Positions 55,608 to 63,891 of a stretch of 64,000 nt of DNA are shown in pieces. The notes below the pieces were generated by a model, which saw only the letters and a list, made by a program, of their open reading frames with translations, ran no database searches and was not told the DNA's origin. The translations under genes were made by a program, and so were the position numbers. The stretch is taken from positions 9,222,501 to 9,286,500 of the forward strand of contig NZ_CP012159.1 of assembly GCF_001189295.1 (NCBI RefSeq). Reading direction: 5' to 3'. Each line of letters begins with the position of its first letter. The stretch's first letter is position 1. This stretch comes from Chondromyces crocatus (GTDB taxonomy: Bacteria > Myxococcota_A > Polyangia > Polyangiales > Polyangiaceae).

Positions 55608-57122
55608 TCAGCCCCTCGGCCTCGTCGAGAACCAGTCCTTCGACAGCAAGGAGATGGCGCGCACGGTGAATTGCTGCACGGTGGCGTTGTCGTAAGACAT
55701 CTGGTGGTCGATACCCTCCACCGCCAGGACCTCCAGCACGGCGCCGCCCGTCGAGAGGGCCTCGCCCGAAGGGACGGGGACGGTGCCATCCCCCTCGCCG
55801 GTCGGATCCTGCAGCTTGGCCTCGAAGCGTCGGTTCGTGCCGGCGACCTGGAACTCCTCTTTGCCGGCGTCGTTCGATTTCGTGGCGATCATCGGGCCCG
55901 AGAGGAGCGCGCGGTCTTCCGCCTCGTTCGGCTGCCGGAAGAAGAGCTGATCGCGGGCGGCGACCCACTCGACCCGGTCCCAGGCGCGATATTTCGTCCC
56001 TGCGCCGTGGTAGGTGTAGGTCGTGTCGTGGTGCCGGAGCTTCAGCTCGTCGTGGAAGCTCTCTGCCGTGTTGAGGAGCTGATTGTAGCGCTCCCAGGGG
56101 TCACGCTCGGTGGGAGCGCCCGTCGCCTCCGGGTTGATCTGCGCCGGGTCGACCAGCCGATAGAACTGCTCCCGCTCGCGGTAGATCTCGCTGTAGGGGT
56201 TCCCCTCGGGCATGCGCCGGAGCGACTCGCCGCTGCGTGATTTGATGGAGAGCCACGAGCGCTCGCCGTCGCCATTGAGGTACTGCTTGGTCGGGAGCAG
56301 CTCCAGGCCTCCCGGCGCATTGGCGAGCACGGCCGTCACCTCGCGCCCATTCCAGCCGAGGACCAGCGCGGAGGCGCCCTCGAATCCGGCTTTCATTCGC
56401 TTGTAGGCGGCCGGCGCGCCGGTCGCTGGCTGGACGCCGTGCAGCACGCCCAGCATCTTCGCGGCGGCGCCATGCAGCAGCGCGGCAGAGCGGGTGGCGA
56501 GGCCGCCCATGGAGTGGGTGATCATGATCACCCGCTCACAGAAGGTCTTGTCGTTGTTGTTCTCGGCGATGATCGCGTCGATCCGCGTCGCGAGGTGCTT
56601 GCCAGCGGCCCGGTTGGAAGCCGTCCAGTTGTAGCCGATGGCATAGACGGGGAACGCGAAGACCTTCCGGAGCGGCCCCACGTCCGCCGACTGCAGGAAA
56701 TTGAGCAGCCCACCGTAGCTGCTCCAGTGGACCTCGCCCCAGCCGCGCGCTCGCGCCTGTTCCCCTTGGCCCTTGGTGACGCCGAGCTTTTCGAGTTTCT
56801 CCGCGCTGTGAGAGTCGACCTCCAGAAATCCTTCATTGAAATCGGGGCCGATGAGACGACGGTGGCGCTCCACGGGGCCCGAGGTGCCCCAGTCCCAGGC
56901 GGCGCCCAGGGTGCTCCAAATGCCGTCCGGCGGATCCCACACCACGCGTCCGGTGGCCGCCTGCCGCAGGCGTGACCCCATGATGCCCGGCACGAGGATC
57001 AGCGGGATCGCCTCCCGCTCGACGACCACCTCGTGCTCCAGGGCGGTTTCCAGGCTCTCGACGGGCTTGTCGAGGTGATACCAGCGGACCTTCCGCTGCT
57101 GCGCGTCGCCAGCGGTCGTCAC
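55608..57122 (-). CDS. T6SS-type alpha/beta-hydrolase lipase effector
   Basis: A 504-residue protein. The GTG at 57122 overlaps the preceding gene's stop (GTGA). The core is an LCAT/PGAP1-like lipase: IPLILVPGIMGSRLR near residue 40, VIMITHSMGGLATRSAALLHG with nucleophile Ser in the GxSxG variant HSMGG, GDGTVPVPSGE with the Asp, and EGIDHQMSYD with the His. No signal peptide is present, consistent with T6SS delivery. It stands between a small protein with FHA-DUF4123 adaptor upstream and a Tli4-like gene downstream. Expected activity is phospholipase cleavage of target-cell membranes. Confidence 0.85.
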   Translation of the reverse strand: MTTAGDAQQRKVRWYHLDKPVESLETALEHEVVVEREAIPLILVPGIMGSRLRQAATGRVVWDPPDGIWSTLGAAWDWGTSGPVERHRRLIGPDFNEGFLEVDSHSAEKLEKLGVTKGQGEQARARGWGEVHWSSYGGLLNFLQSADVGPLRKVFAFPVYAIGYNWTASNRAAGKHLATRIDAIIAENNNDKTFCERVIMITHSMGGLATRSAALLHGAAAKMLGVLHGVQPATGAPAAYKRMKAGFEGASALVLGWNGREVTAVLANAPGGLELLPTKQYLNGDGERSWLSIKSRSGESLRRMPEGNPYSEIYREREQFYRLVDPAQINPEATGAPTERDPWERYNQLLNTAESFHDELKLRHHDTTYTYHGAGTKYRAWDRVEWVAARDQLFFRQPNEAEDRALLSGPMIATKSNDAGKEEFQVAGTNRRFEAKLQDPTGEGDGTVPVPSGEALSTGGAVLEVLAVEGIDHQMSYDNATVQQFTVRAISLLSKDWFSTRPRG

Positions 57123-57403
57123 TTCACGCCCTCCATCTTCGGCGGCTGCCAGCGCTCGACGGACTCCAGGACCTTGGAGAACTCGAACTGGCACTGGCCC
57201 GGAGGAATGTAGCGGTGCCACGATCCACCGTTCTGATCGAGCGCCTCACCTTTCGTGCCATTGGTCAACGAGGCCTGATAGCGCTCGTCCTGATATGGCT
57301 GCCCTTCTTCATTGACCAGCCGCACCCGGATCCAGCTCAAGCACGGCTGGATGGCACCCTGACCATCCACCGCTTCGACCTGTGAACGTCGCACCCGGAA
57401 CAT
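57119..57403 (-). CDS. Small protein encoded before the lipase effector
   Basis: A 94-residue protein predicted to be beta-rich (MFRVRRSQVEAVDGQGAIQP, IRVRLVNEEGQPYQDERYQA, GQCQFEFSKV). It begins three bases after the FHA-DUF4123 gene stop and overlaps the lipase start by four bases. The position suggests an N-terminal loading or carrier part of the lipase effector split into its own gene. No family recognised. Confidence 0.65.
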   Translation of the reverse strand: MFRVRRSQVEAVDGQGAIQPCLSWIRVRLVNEEGQPYQDERYQASLTNGTKGEALDQNGGSWHRYIPPGQCQFEFSKVLESVERWQPPKMEGVK

Positions 57404-57406
57404 GGC

Positions 57407-58291
57407 TCACTCCCTGCTCTGGCTGGGCCGCTGGGTCAGGCGGCGTGGCTCGCCGCGCTCACCTTCGACGAAAATGGCGAGGATGTCCCCGAACAGCTCT
57501 TCCTCCTGCCTCGGGGTGCAGGTGGGCAAGAACCGCCGCATGACACGGGGATCGTAGAAGCGAAAGTAAAGCCGCTGCCCCGACTCATCGAGCTCGACCA
57601 TGAGGAAGCGGCGGAGGTGTCGACGCAGCTCGGTGAAGGCGCGCGGGGTGGTGCAGAACCATCCCCAGCGCTTGCCCCATCCCTCCTCCACGAGGCGCTC
57701 CAGCAACCGCGCGTCCGGCGCGAGCGGCCCCACCAGGTAAGGCGCGACGTCCTCGAGCGGCTCGCCGGGCGCCCCTTCGTAGAGGGAGCGGTGCCGCTCC
57801 ACCGACTCGCGCAGGAGCACCAGAATCCGCTCGTCGCGCGCGGCGTCGAGCACGGCATAGAGAGGCGCCACGGCTGCCTCGGCGCGCAGCACCGCGAGGG
57901 CCGTGGCCGCCGTCGTGCGGCGCTGCTTCTCACGGAAGCGCACGCGCCCCGGGATCTCGGCCGGGTCCTGCTGGGGCGGGGGCGTCTTGCCCTCCACGTA
58001 GACGAGGAAGTCGGTCTCCCCTGCCTGGATCCAGTCGCCGTGCTCGACCTCGGCCTCGCTCACCATCGACCCGTGGAGCCGCGTCCCTCCGATGCTCCCG
58101 AGATCCTGGAGCGCACAGCGCGCTCCGTCCCACGAGAGCTGGAAGTGCAAGGCCGAGAGCTGTGCATCGTGCGGCACCGAGAGGTCGGCCCGCTCGGTCC
58201 GGCCAACACGCAGCGCACCGCCGGGAGGGATCACCCCCTTCGTCCCCGAGAGCCGACCCCAGCGGATCTCGACGATGCACCGCGGCTCCAC
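57407..58291 (-). CDS. FHA-DUF4123 fusion, T6SS effector adaptor
   Basis: A 294-residue protein. Residues about 1-100 are an FHA domain (LRVGRTERADLSVPHDAQLSALHFQLSWDG, DLGSIGGTRLHG), which normally binds phosphothreonine. The canonical SxxH is kept as SALH; the usual NG at the end is GG. Residues about 140-270 are DUF4123 (YAVLDAARDERILVLL, APYLVGPLAPDARLLERLV, GWGKRWGWFCTTPRAFTELRRHLRRFL, FRFYDPRVMRRFLPTC), the Tap/TEC chaperone that loads effectors onto VgrG. Joining the two domains suggests phosphorylation-controlled effector loading; inference. Confidence 0.85.
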   Translation of the reverse strand: MEPRCIVEIRWGRLSGTKGVIPPGGALRVGRTERADLSVPHDAQLSALHFQLSWDGARCALQDLGSIGGTRLHGSMVSEAEVEHGDWIQAGETDFLVYVEGKTPPPQQDPAEIPGRVRFREKQRRTTAATALAVLRAEAAVAPLYAVLDAARDERILVLLRESVERHRSLYEGAPGEPLEDVAPYLVGPLAPDARLLERLVEEGWGKRWGWFCTTPRAFTELRRHLRRFLMVELDESGQRLYFRFYDPRVMRRFLPTCTPRQEEELFGDILAIFVEGERGEPRRLTQRPSQSRE

Positions 58292-58294
58292 GCG

Positions 58295-58678
58295 CTAGCT
58301 CCGCCGCCGCTTCGCCGCGCGCTCGCGCTCGGCCCGATCGCAGTCCTCGCAGAACGGCTTGTCCGTCTTCAGGCTCTCCGCCTGGGGCGACGAGCCGATG
58401 ATCACGGTGGGGCACCCTTTGACGATCACCCCTCCGTGCGAGGTCATGTCGCCCATGCGCGCGGCGTCCTTGTTGCCGATGATCACCGACGACTCTCCGC
58501 GCGAGATCTTGTCGGTGGCCGGCACGCACCTCGCGCTGTCGCCAACCCGCGCCGAGGGCCACGAGCCGATGAGCACCGTCCCTTCGCCGCTCGTCACTGG
58601 TCCCCCCACGTGCGGAACCGGCCCGGGGTTCACCATCGGGCAGGTATGCAGGTCCATGATCCGTGCTGCCGGAGGCAT
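58295..58678 (-). CDS. PAAR-domain protein
   Basis: A 127-residue protein with the PAAR pattern MPPAARIMDLHTCPMVNPGPVPHVGGPV, VLIGSWPSARVGDSARCV, and DMTSHGGVIVKGCPTVIIG. The His/Cys residues that bind zinc at the cone tip are present. PAAR proteins cap VgrG spikes. The gene starts 30 bases after the VgrG gene and precedes the adaptor gene by three bases. A short basic C-terminal tail with CEDC follows the PAAR domain. Confidence 0.92.
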   Translation of the reverse strand: MPPAARIMDLHTCPMVNPGPVPHVGGPVTSGEGTVLIGSWPSARVGDSARCVPATDKISRGESSVIIGNKDAARMGDMTSHGGVIVKGCPTVIIGSSPQAESLKTDKPFCEDCDRAERERAAKRRRS

Positions 58679-58708
58679 ATTCCTCTCCTTTGCGATCCCG
58701 GTTGAGGG

Positions 58709-60784
58709 CTACTGCCCGATCAAGGTCTTGCTCACATCGTCGGTCACGGCTTCGACCGCCTCGGCCGGCTCCTCCGGCTGTACGCCTGCGCCGCTCCCAG
58801 CCGATCCACCGCTGTTGATGCGCACCGTCTTGCCACGGATGGTCACGCCGCCCTGATCGATGCGGATGAAGCCCCCGGGGCCCTTGATGGTCAGGTCCTC
58901 GGCCGCCTCGATCACCAGCGCGGTCCCTGCGGCGAGGTGGATCTCCTTCACGGCCGCGAGCGCGTGGTTCTTGCCCACCAGCTCGTGCTGATCCCCCTTC
59001 ACCGTCAATGACATCACGCCATCGACCCGCTGGTTCTGCTTGCCGAACACTCGCAGGTGGCTATCGCCTTCGACGCGCTCACGGCGGTCTTGCGCGACCA
59101 CCAGATCCTGGTCCTTGCCGACGACGATCTTCACGTGCCCGACCGTGCGCTCGTGCTCGTCGTTCTTCACGAGCTTCTGTCGATCGTGAGCGATCGTGAT
59201 GGTCTCGTCGTTCTTCACCAGGCGCCGACGGTTCTTCTCGGCATGCTCCCAGACGAGCTCCTGTCCCTTGAGATCCTCGAACATGATCTCGTTGAACCCT
59301 GCCGAGCCCAGGGACGAGTCGCTCTTCCAGGTGCTCCTCGTCTTGTGGTCCGGCAGCTTGTAGGGCACCGCTTGCGTCGCGTTGAACACGCGCCCGACGA
59401 CGACCGGATGATCCGGATCGCCGTCCAGGAAGCCAACCAGCACCTCCTGTCCGACGCGGGGGATCACGATCATCCCGTAGCCCGTCCCGGCCCATCCCTG
59501 GCTCACACGAATCCAGCACGAACTCGCGTCGTCGCTCCGCCCCTCGCGATCCCAGGGGAACTGCACGCGGACGCGCCCGAACTCGTCGGTGTGAACCTCC
59601 TGTCCCGCGGTCCCGACGACGGTCGCGCTCTGCACACCTTCCACCTTGGGTTTCGGCGTCCGCTGGACCGGCAGGTACGGCACGTCCGTGAACACTGCCT
59701 GACCGGACATCGTCATCTCCTCACCGGGAGAGCCTTCCACCGACAGCTCCGTGACGAGGAGCGTCGCGGCATCGCCGAGTTCGTTGTGCGGATGCCCCTC
59801 GATCGAGAAGACCACGCCAGGGACGAGATCGATGGTGTTCGTGTCGAAGGCGATGGAGCGACGGCCTTGCCGATCTCCCGCCAGACCGCGGTCAGCACGC
59901 CCGTGCCCGAAGGACTGATCGTAACGCGCGGTGCCCTTGTCATCGGCGACCGGCGTGTTCCCCCCCTTCCCCGTCTCGATCAGCATCGCCCCGGGCTGGT
60001 AGTGGTACTGCTCGTACTTGTCCTCTGGCGCTGGCGCCTTGGTGGGTGCCTCGCCGAGCAACGCGAACCCGGGATTGCGGAAGTCGTAGTCGCGGATGGT
60101 GGTCGCGCCCGGCCGCACCTCGTAGAGCAGCCGCACATTCTGCACGAACTCTTTCTCCGAGGCCTCGTTGGGGTTGTCCACGTAGGGCAGCGCCTCGGGG
60201 CGCACCGGACCGCTGTGGAGCTTGTCGGCAAGCGTCAGCTTCGAGCCTTCTTCCCCCTCGTCGGCGAAGGTGAACGCGATCCCGGCTTCTTCGAGGAGTC
60301 GGCTCAGGAAGGCGTAGTCGCTCTCGCCGTACTGCACCTTGAATTCGAGCTTCGGATACTCCTCACGACCGATCTTCCAGTCGGGCTCGAGGTTCCACTC
60401 GCCGAGGAGCTCGTCCACGATGTCGGGGATGCTCGCGTGCTGGAAAATACGGTAGTTGCGTCGCTGGGTGAGCACCCACAGCGTGGGGACGAGGCGCAAG
60501 AAGTAGGTCGACTCGTCCTTGCCAGCCGTCGGCTGCACCGCGTGGACCTGCTCGATCGTGCTGACGATACCGGTCCAGGTGCGCGTACCCGTCCGCGCAA
60601 ACAGCATGCCGCTGTCGATCCGGAAGCTCGCTGGCTTCCCGATGATCGCCTCCAGATCGATGCTGGGGCTCTCGGATCGTGCCCAGATGGAGACTGTGAA
60701 CAGGCTCGATGTCGCCTCGTGGACCGAGAAACGACGCACCGACAGCGTGCGGTCACCAGACGCGACGTTCAGCTCGAGAATCAT
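58709..60784 (-). CDS. VgrG spike protein
   Basis: A 691-residue VgrG, first gene of the operon. The start at 60784 (MILELNVASGDRTLSVRRFSV) follows a GGGAGAG ribosome-binding site; an in-frame ATG at 60802 is less likely. The same blocks as in the other VgrG are found: SDYAFLSRLLEEAGIAFTF, YEVRPGATTIRDYDF, VQFPWDREGRSDDASSCWIR, IPRVGQEVLVGFLDGDPDHP, and a gp5-like beta-helix (HLRVFGKQNQRVDGVMSLTV). It ends in a 35-residue acidic tail without an effector domain, so effectors must attach through PAAR or the adaptor. Confidence 0.92.
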   Translation of the reverse strand: MILELNVASGDRTLSVRRFSVHEATSSLFTVSIWARSESPSIDLEAIIGKPASFRIDSGMLFARTGTRTWTGIVSTIEQVHAVQPTAGKDESTYFLRLVPTLWVLTQRRNYRIFQHASIPDIVDELLGEWNLEPDWKIGREEYPKLEFKVQYGESDYAFLSRLLEEAGIAFTFADEGEEGSKLTLADKLHSGPVRPEALPYVDNPNEASEKEFVQNVRLLYEVRPGATTIRDYDFRNPGFALLGEAPTKAPAPEDKYEQYHYQPGAMLIETGKGGNTPVADDKGTARYDQSFGHGRADRGLAGDRQGRRSIAFDTNTIDLVPGVVFSIEGHPHNELGDAATLLVTELSVEGSPGEEMTMSGQAVFTDVPYLPVQRTPKPKVEGVQSATVVGTAGQEVHTDEFGRVRVQFPWDREGRSDDASSCWIRVSQGWAGTGYGMIVIPRVGQEVLVGFLDGDPDHPVVVGRVFNATQAVPYKLPDHKTRSTWKSDSSLGSAGFNEIMFEDLKGQELVWEHAEKNRRRLVKNDETITIAHDRQKLVKNDEHERTVGHVKIVVGKDQDLVVAQDRRERVEGDSHLRVFGKQNQRVDGVMSLTVKGDQHELVGKNHALAAVKEIHLAAGTALVIEAAEDLTIKGPGGFIRIDQGGVTIRGKTVRINSGGSAGSGAGVQPEEPAEAVEAVTDDVSKTLIGQ

Positions 60785-60840
60785 GCGGGGCCGCTCTCCC
60801 ATCCACCTTCCACTCGCGCCGCGAAGTGGATTGACAGGTA

Positions 60841-60877
60841 GGTGTTCATGCTACGCCATCCGTTATGGCTGAACACC
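60841..60877. promoter_or_regulatory. Compound inverted repeat upstream of the VgrG operon
   Basis: Outer arms GGTGTTCA / TGAACACC (8 of 8) enclose inner arms GCCAT / ATGGC around CCGTT, with a six-base bulge on one side. It is 57 bases upstream of the VgrG start and may be an operator or a leader hairpin for the operon. Confidence 0.5.
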
Positions 60878-60890
60878 GCCAAAATTATTT

Positions 60891-60912
60891 GAGCACCACT
60901 GAAGTGATGCTC
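60891..60912 (-). terminator. Putative terminator after the Nudix gene
   Basis: On the minus strand GAGCATCAC...GTGGTGCTC forms a stem of nine to ten pairs with one T-G pair and a small loop, followed by AAATAATTTT. It lies 78 bases after the Nudix stop and before the VgrG operon, so it would separate the two units. Confidence 0.55.
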
Positions 60913-60989
60913 CTGGATGGGGATTGCTGCGATCCGACCGACACGCTCGGCGCGCCGACACCGAACTGAAGGCGAGCTGTCGTGCGTCG

Positions 60990-61388
60990 TTAACCGACGC
61001 CGAGCAGCTTGTTCATCGTCGCCTCGTCGGCAGGCGTGAACGGGTACCTGTCGAACTCCGCGCTCGTCACCCAGCGGAACTCGTTGACGGCGAGTGGAGC
61101 GGGTTCACCGCTCTGGATCGAACACTCGTACAGGTAGAGATCCACGGTGTACCGCTCGTAAGGGTGGCTCACGAACGAGATGAGCTGCCCCGCTTCGATC
61201 TCGACCCCGAGCCGATGCCTCACTTCGCGCTTGAGGGCCACCGCGTCGGTCTCGCCCTCCTCCACCCGACCGCCAGGGAACTCCCAGAGGAGCGGGAGCA
61301 CCGCCGTGGCACGTCGCTGGGTGATGAGATACCGCCCGTCCTGTTCGATGACGGCGGCGACGACCCGGATGGTCCGAACCATTTCCAT
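60990..61388 (-). CDS. Nudix hydrolase-like (MutT-like) protein with degenerate Nudix box
   Basis: A 132-residue protein. The start at 61388 has AGGGAAGGGA upstream; an ATG two codons later is possible. It aligns with MutT/8-oxo-dGTP diphosphatases (RVVAAVIEQDGRYLITQR, LPLLWEFPGGRVEEGET, FRWVTSAEFDRYPFTPAD). The Nudix box should read GX5EX7REUXEEXGU; here the end reads REVRHRLGV, so the metal-binding EE pair is His-Arg. Hydrolase activity may be reduced or lost, or the protein may have become a binder. Confidence 0.8.
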   Translation of the reverse strand: MEMVRTIRVVAAVIEQDGRYLITQRRATAVLPLLWEFPGGRVEEGETDAVALKREVRHRLGVEIEAGQLISFVSHPYERYTVDLYLYECSIQSGEPAPLAVNEFRWVTSAEFDRYPFTPADEATMNKLLGVG

Positions 61389-61450
61389 ACCGATCCCTTC
61401 CCTCACTCCTCGCTGCGGGGTTCTCGCAGCCAGGCGCGTCACGCCCTCAT

Positions 61451-62524
61451 TCAGAGCGCGATGCGGAAGAGCTGCTGTCCCATCAGCAGGACGTCACCCT
61501 CGCTGATCTCCGTCTCGCTGTACAGCCGAACGAAGGTACCGTTCGAGCTCCCGAGATCGATCAGGAAGAGCCTGCCATTCTGGTAAGAGAGCTGGCAGTG
61601 CAGGCCTGAGACGTAGCCATCCTCGGGGAAGAGGATGTCGCCGCGCTCCCGGCCCATGTGCAGGCCCGTCTCGGGGACCGGGAAGGCGTTGCCGGTGGTA
61701 TCGCGCCCGATGATCATGGCGATGCGCCCGACGTATCCCTTGGAAGGGCTGCCCAACCGCTCCACCCCATCCGGCGTGGCGGGGACGGGGTTGAGGCTTT
61801 CCAGACGCACGATTTCCTGCCCGATGCGAAACACGTCGCCGATCTGGAGGAGCACCGGTTCGTCCCGGCGCAGCTTGCGGTACACACCGTTCAGCGAGTT
61901 GTCGTCCCTGACGAAGGCCTTGGTGCCGCGGCGCGTGAAGGTGGCGTGGCGCGGAGAGAGATAGCTGTCGCCGGCGAAGATGGATCCCGAGTCGCGCCCG
62001 ATGGTCGTGGTGCCGGTGATCGTGTGGGCGCCGGCCTCCGTGCCGTCTGCACGGAGCGCCGTGAGCAAGATGCTCCCGTTCGCAGCAGCCGCTGGCGCGG
62101 GGGATGCTGCAGGAGCAGGGATGCTGGCCGCCTTCGGTGCCAGCTTGAACCCGCAGAGCGCACAGAACTTGTTCGATGCCGGGTTCAACTCCTGGCACTG
62201 CCCGCACACGATGGTCGAACCAGCCGCGGGGGGAACGCTCGGGGCCACCGCAGGCGCCGCCGATACGGCCGGCACGGGGGCAAAGGCGACGGGCTCGGGC
62301 GAGTGCACGGGGGCAGCAGCCGGCGCTGCCGCGCGCGGGAGGGGTCCAGGGCCGACCGAGGTGGACTCGTCACCGAAGCTGGCCTTGACCGCTGGCACAC
62401 CTTGCGGCGGGGTCCCGGCCGCGAACTTCTTTGGTGAGGCTTCGCGAGGTAGCTCGGCTCCGCAGCCGAGACAGAACTTGTAATGGTCCTGGTTCTCCTT
62501 GGAGCACTTCGGGCAGGTGATCAC
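61451..62524 (-). CDS. Zinc-ribbon protein with two FHA domains
   Basis: A 357-residue protein. Two zinc ribbons are visible, MITCPKCSKENQDHYKFCLGCGAELP at the start and IVCGQCQELNPASNKFCALCGFKL near residues 105-130, separated by a Pro/Ala-rich linker. Two FHA-like domains follow: ITGTTTIGRDSGSIFAGDSYLSPRHATFTRRG with DDNSLNGVYRK, and TGLHMGRERGDILFPEDGYVSGLHCQLSYQNG with DLGSSNGTFVRL. FHA domains bind phosphothreonine peptides, so this is likely a scaffold in Ser/Thr kinase signalling. It is near the T6SS operon, and FHA proteins often regulate T6SS, but it could be general. Confidence 0.88.
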   Translation of the reverse strand: MITCPKCSKENQDHYKFCLGCGAELPREASPKKFAAGTPPQGVPAVKASFGDESTSVGPGPLPRAAAPAAAPVHSPEPVAFAPVPAVSAAPAVAPSVPPAAGSTIVCGQCQELNPASNKFCALCGFKLAPKAASIPAPAASPAPAAAANGSILLTALRADGTEAGAHTITGTTTIGRDSGSIFAGDSYLSPRHATFTRRGTKAFVRDDNSLNGVYRKLRRDEPVLLQIGDVFRIGQEIVRLESLNPVPATPDGVERLGSPSKGYVGRIAMIIGRDTTGNAFPVPETGLHMGRERGDILFPEDGYVSGLHCQLSYQNGRLFLIDLGSSNGTFVRLYSETEISEGDVLLMGQQLFRIAL

Positions 62525-62689
62525 CGCAACTCCTCGCGACGTGAGAGCGTGTCGTCCAGACAGTGGCGTCCGGTCGACGGCGGGCCGAGCATATGCATCG
62601 TCGGTGGCTTCTGTCGACTACTTGGTATGAGTTCGTCGAACGAGGCAGCAGCAGCAGGGCCTCCGACGGGACAGCAGCCGCCGGAACCT

Positions 62690-63370
62690 CTAGCGGGACA
62701 AGAGCCCCAGGGCCTCGCGGATCATCTCGTCGAGGGGCGCCGTGTCGATACGGGAGGCCAGGGCGGTCACGGCACGCTCTGCTTCCGCCGGGCGGTAGCC
62801 CATCCCCGTCAACGCGCTCTTGAGAAGGTCCCCGTGGGCGCTCGGAGCCGGCGCGGAGGGTAGCGACGGTGTTCCAGCGGGAGCGGAGGGAAGCTCGATC
62901 AGCTTGTCCTTCAGCTCCAGCACGAGCCGCTCCGCCGTCTTTTTCCCTACCCCAGGAATTTTGGTGAGACGAGCGACCTCCTTCCGGGCAATGACCGCCG
63001 CCAGCTCTGCGGCCGTGAGGACGCTCAAGATGGCCATGGCGATCTTCGGACCGATGCTCGAAACGGAGATGAGGGCGCGGAACGCCGCCCGCTCTTCCCT
63101 GGCAGCGAAGCCGTAGAGAAGGAAGGCATCCTCCCGGACGTGGGTATGGACGAAGAGCGTGATGGTCTCTCGGAGAGGAGCAGCGCCCCCGGCGTGAGGC
63201 ACGGCGTGGGCTTTCTCACCTGCTCCCTTCGACGACGAGGAAGCGATGGCCCGAGCGCGCCCCAGCGCTCCGAGCGGCACCATCACCTCGTAGCCGACGC
63301 CAGAGACATCCAGCACGGTGGTGCCGTCCGCCTCCTCTTCCACGACATGACCCGTGAGGCGACCGATCAA
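62690..63370 (-). CDS. ruvA: Holliday junction branch migration protein RuvA
   Basis: A 226-residue RuvA. The start is a TTG at 63370 overlapping the upstream stop (TTGA); it gives the normal MIGRLTGHVVE. Domain I has TTVLDVSGVGYEVMVPL, domain II the helix-hairpin-helix motifs LISVSSIGPKIAMAIL and LTKIPGVGKKTAERLVLELKDKL, and domain III is ALTGMGYRPAEAERAV, which contacts RuvB. RuvA tetramers bind four-way junctions and load the RuvB motor during recombination repair. An insertion of about 20 residues (SSSSKGAGEKAHAVPHAGG) in domain I makes it longer than the usual 190-200. ruvB and ruvC are not in the window. Confidence 0.95.
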   Translation of the reverse strand: MIGRLTGHVVEEEADGTTVLDVSGVGYEVMVPLGALGRARAIASSSSKGAGEKAHAVPHAGGAAPLRETITLFVHTHVREDAFLLYGFAAREERAAFRALISVSSIGPKIAMAILSVLTAAELAAVIARKEVARLTKIPGVGKKTAERLVLELKDKLIELPSAPAGTPSLPSAPAPSAHGDLLKSALTGMGYRPAEAERAVTALASRIDTAPLDEMIREALGLLSR

Positions 63371-63891
63371 TTGAGCTTCGCTCCCTGCGCGATCCAGCGA
63401 CGGATCTTGTTCCGATCTTCAGCAGAGGCGAGGTCCCGCTGGTAGGGCATCGGCGCACCACAGGCATCGTTGGCGGCGCACTCGAGCTTCCCACACGCGA
63501 GGGTGTTGTCCGCCTTGTGCATCAGGAAGCTCTGCTCCGCGTTGCCGGCCGTGATGAGCGGCATGCCCGCCTTGAGCACCGGCATCACATCCAGCGTCTG
63601 GTCGAGGACGGCCTGGAGGTGCTGGATGGAAGGCGGCACGCCCTGCACCGGACCCAGGTACACCAGGCCTTGCGAGCCACTAATGGTGCCGTGACAGCTG
63701 TTGCCGAACGTGCACGAGGCCTGGAGGACGGGCATCACATCACGCCGCAGGCTCACTTCCTCCGTACCGACCTGGAAGCTGCCGTAGTCGAAGCAGCTCG
63801 CGTCGAGAGGCTGGCCCTCATCGTCATCGCCACAACCGACGAGGCCGATGGCGACGACCATCGAGGAGAAGAGAAGAAGGAACATGCGCAC
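63367..63891 (-). CDS. Lipoprotein with cytochrome c-like CxxxxxCH region
   Basis: A 174-residue protein with signal peptide and lipobox LVGC. The motif SCTFGNSCHG resembles the extended haem-binding motif of cytochrome c-like lipoproteins common in myxobacteria and Planctomycetes, with CGAPMPYQRDLASAEDRNKIRRWIAQGA as the distal Met-containing C-terminal end. Whether haem is bound is uncertain because the Cys spacing is longer than CxxCH. It is transcribed just before ruvA with a four-base overlap, an unusual partner for a recombination gene. Confidence 0.75.
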   Translation of the reverse strand: MRMFLLLFSSMVVAIGLVGCGDDDEGQPLDASCFDYGSFQVGTEEVSLRRDVMPVLQASCTFGNSCHGTISGSQGLVYLGPVQGVPPSIQHLQAVLDQTLDVMPVLKAGMPLITAGNAEQSFLMHKADNTLACGKLECAANDACGAPMPYQRDLASAEDRNKIRRWIAQGAKLN

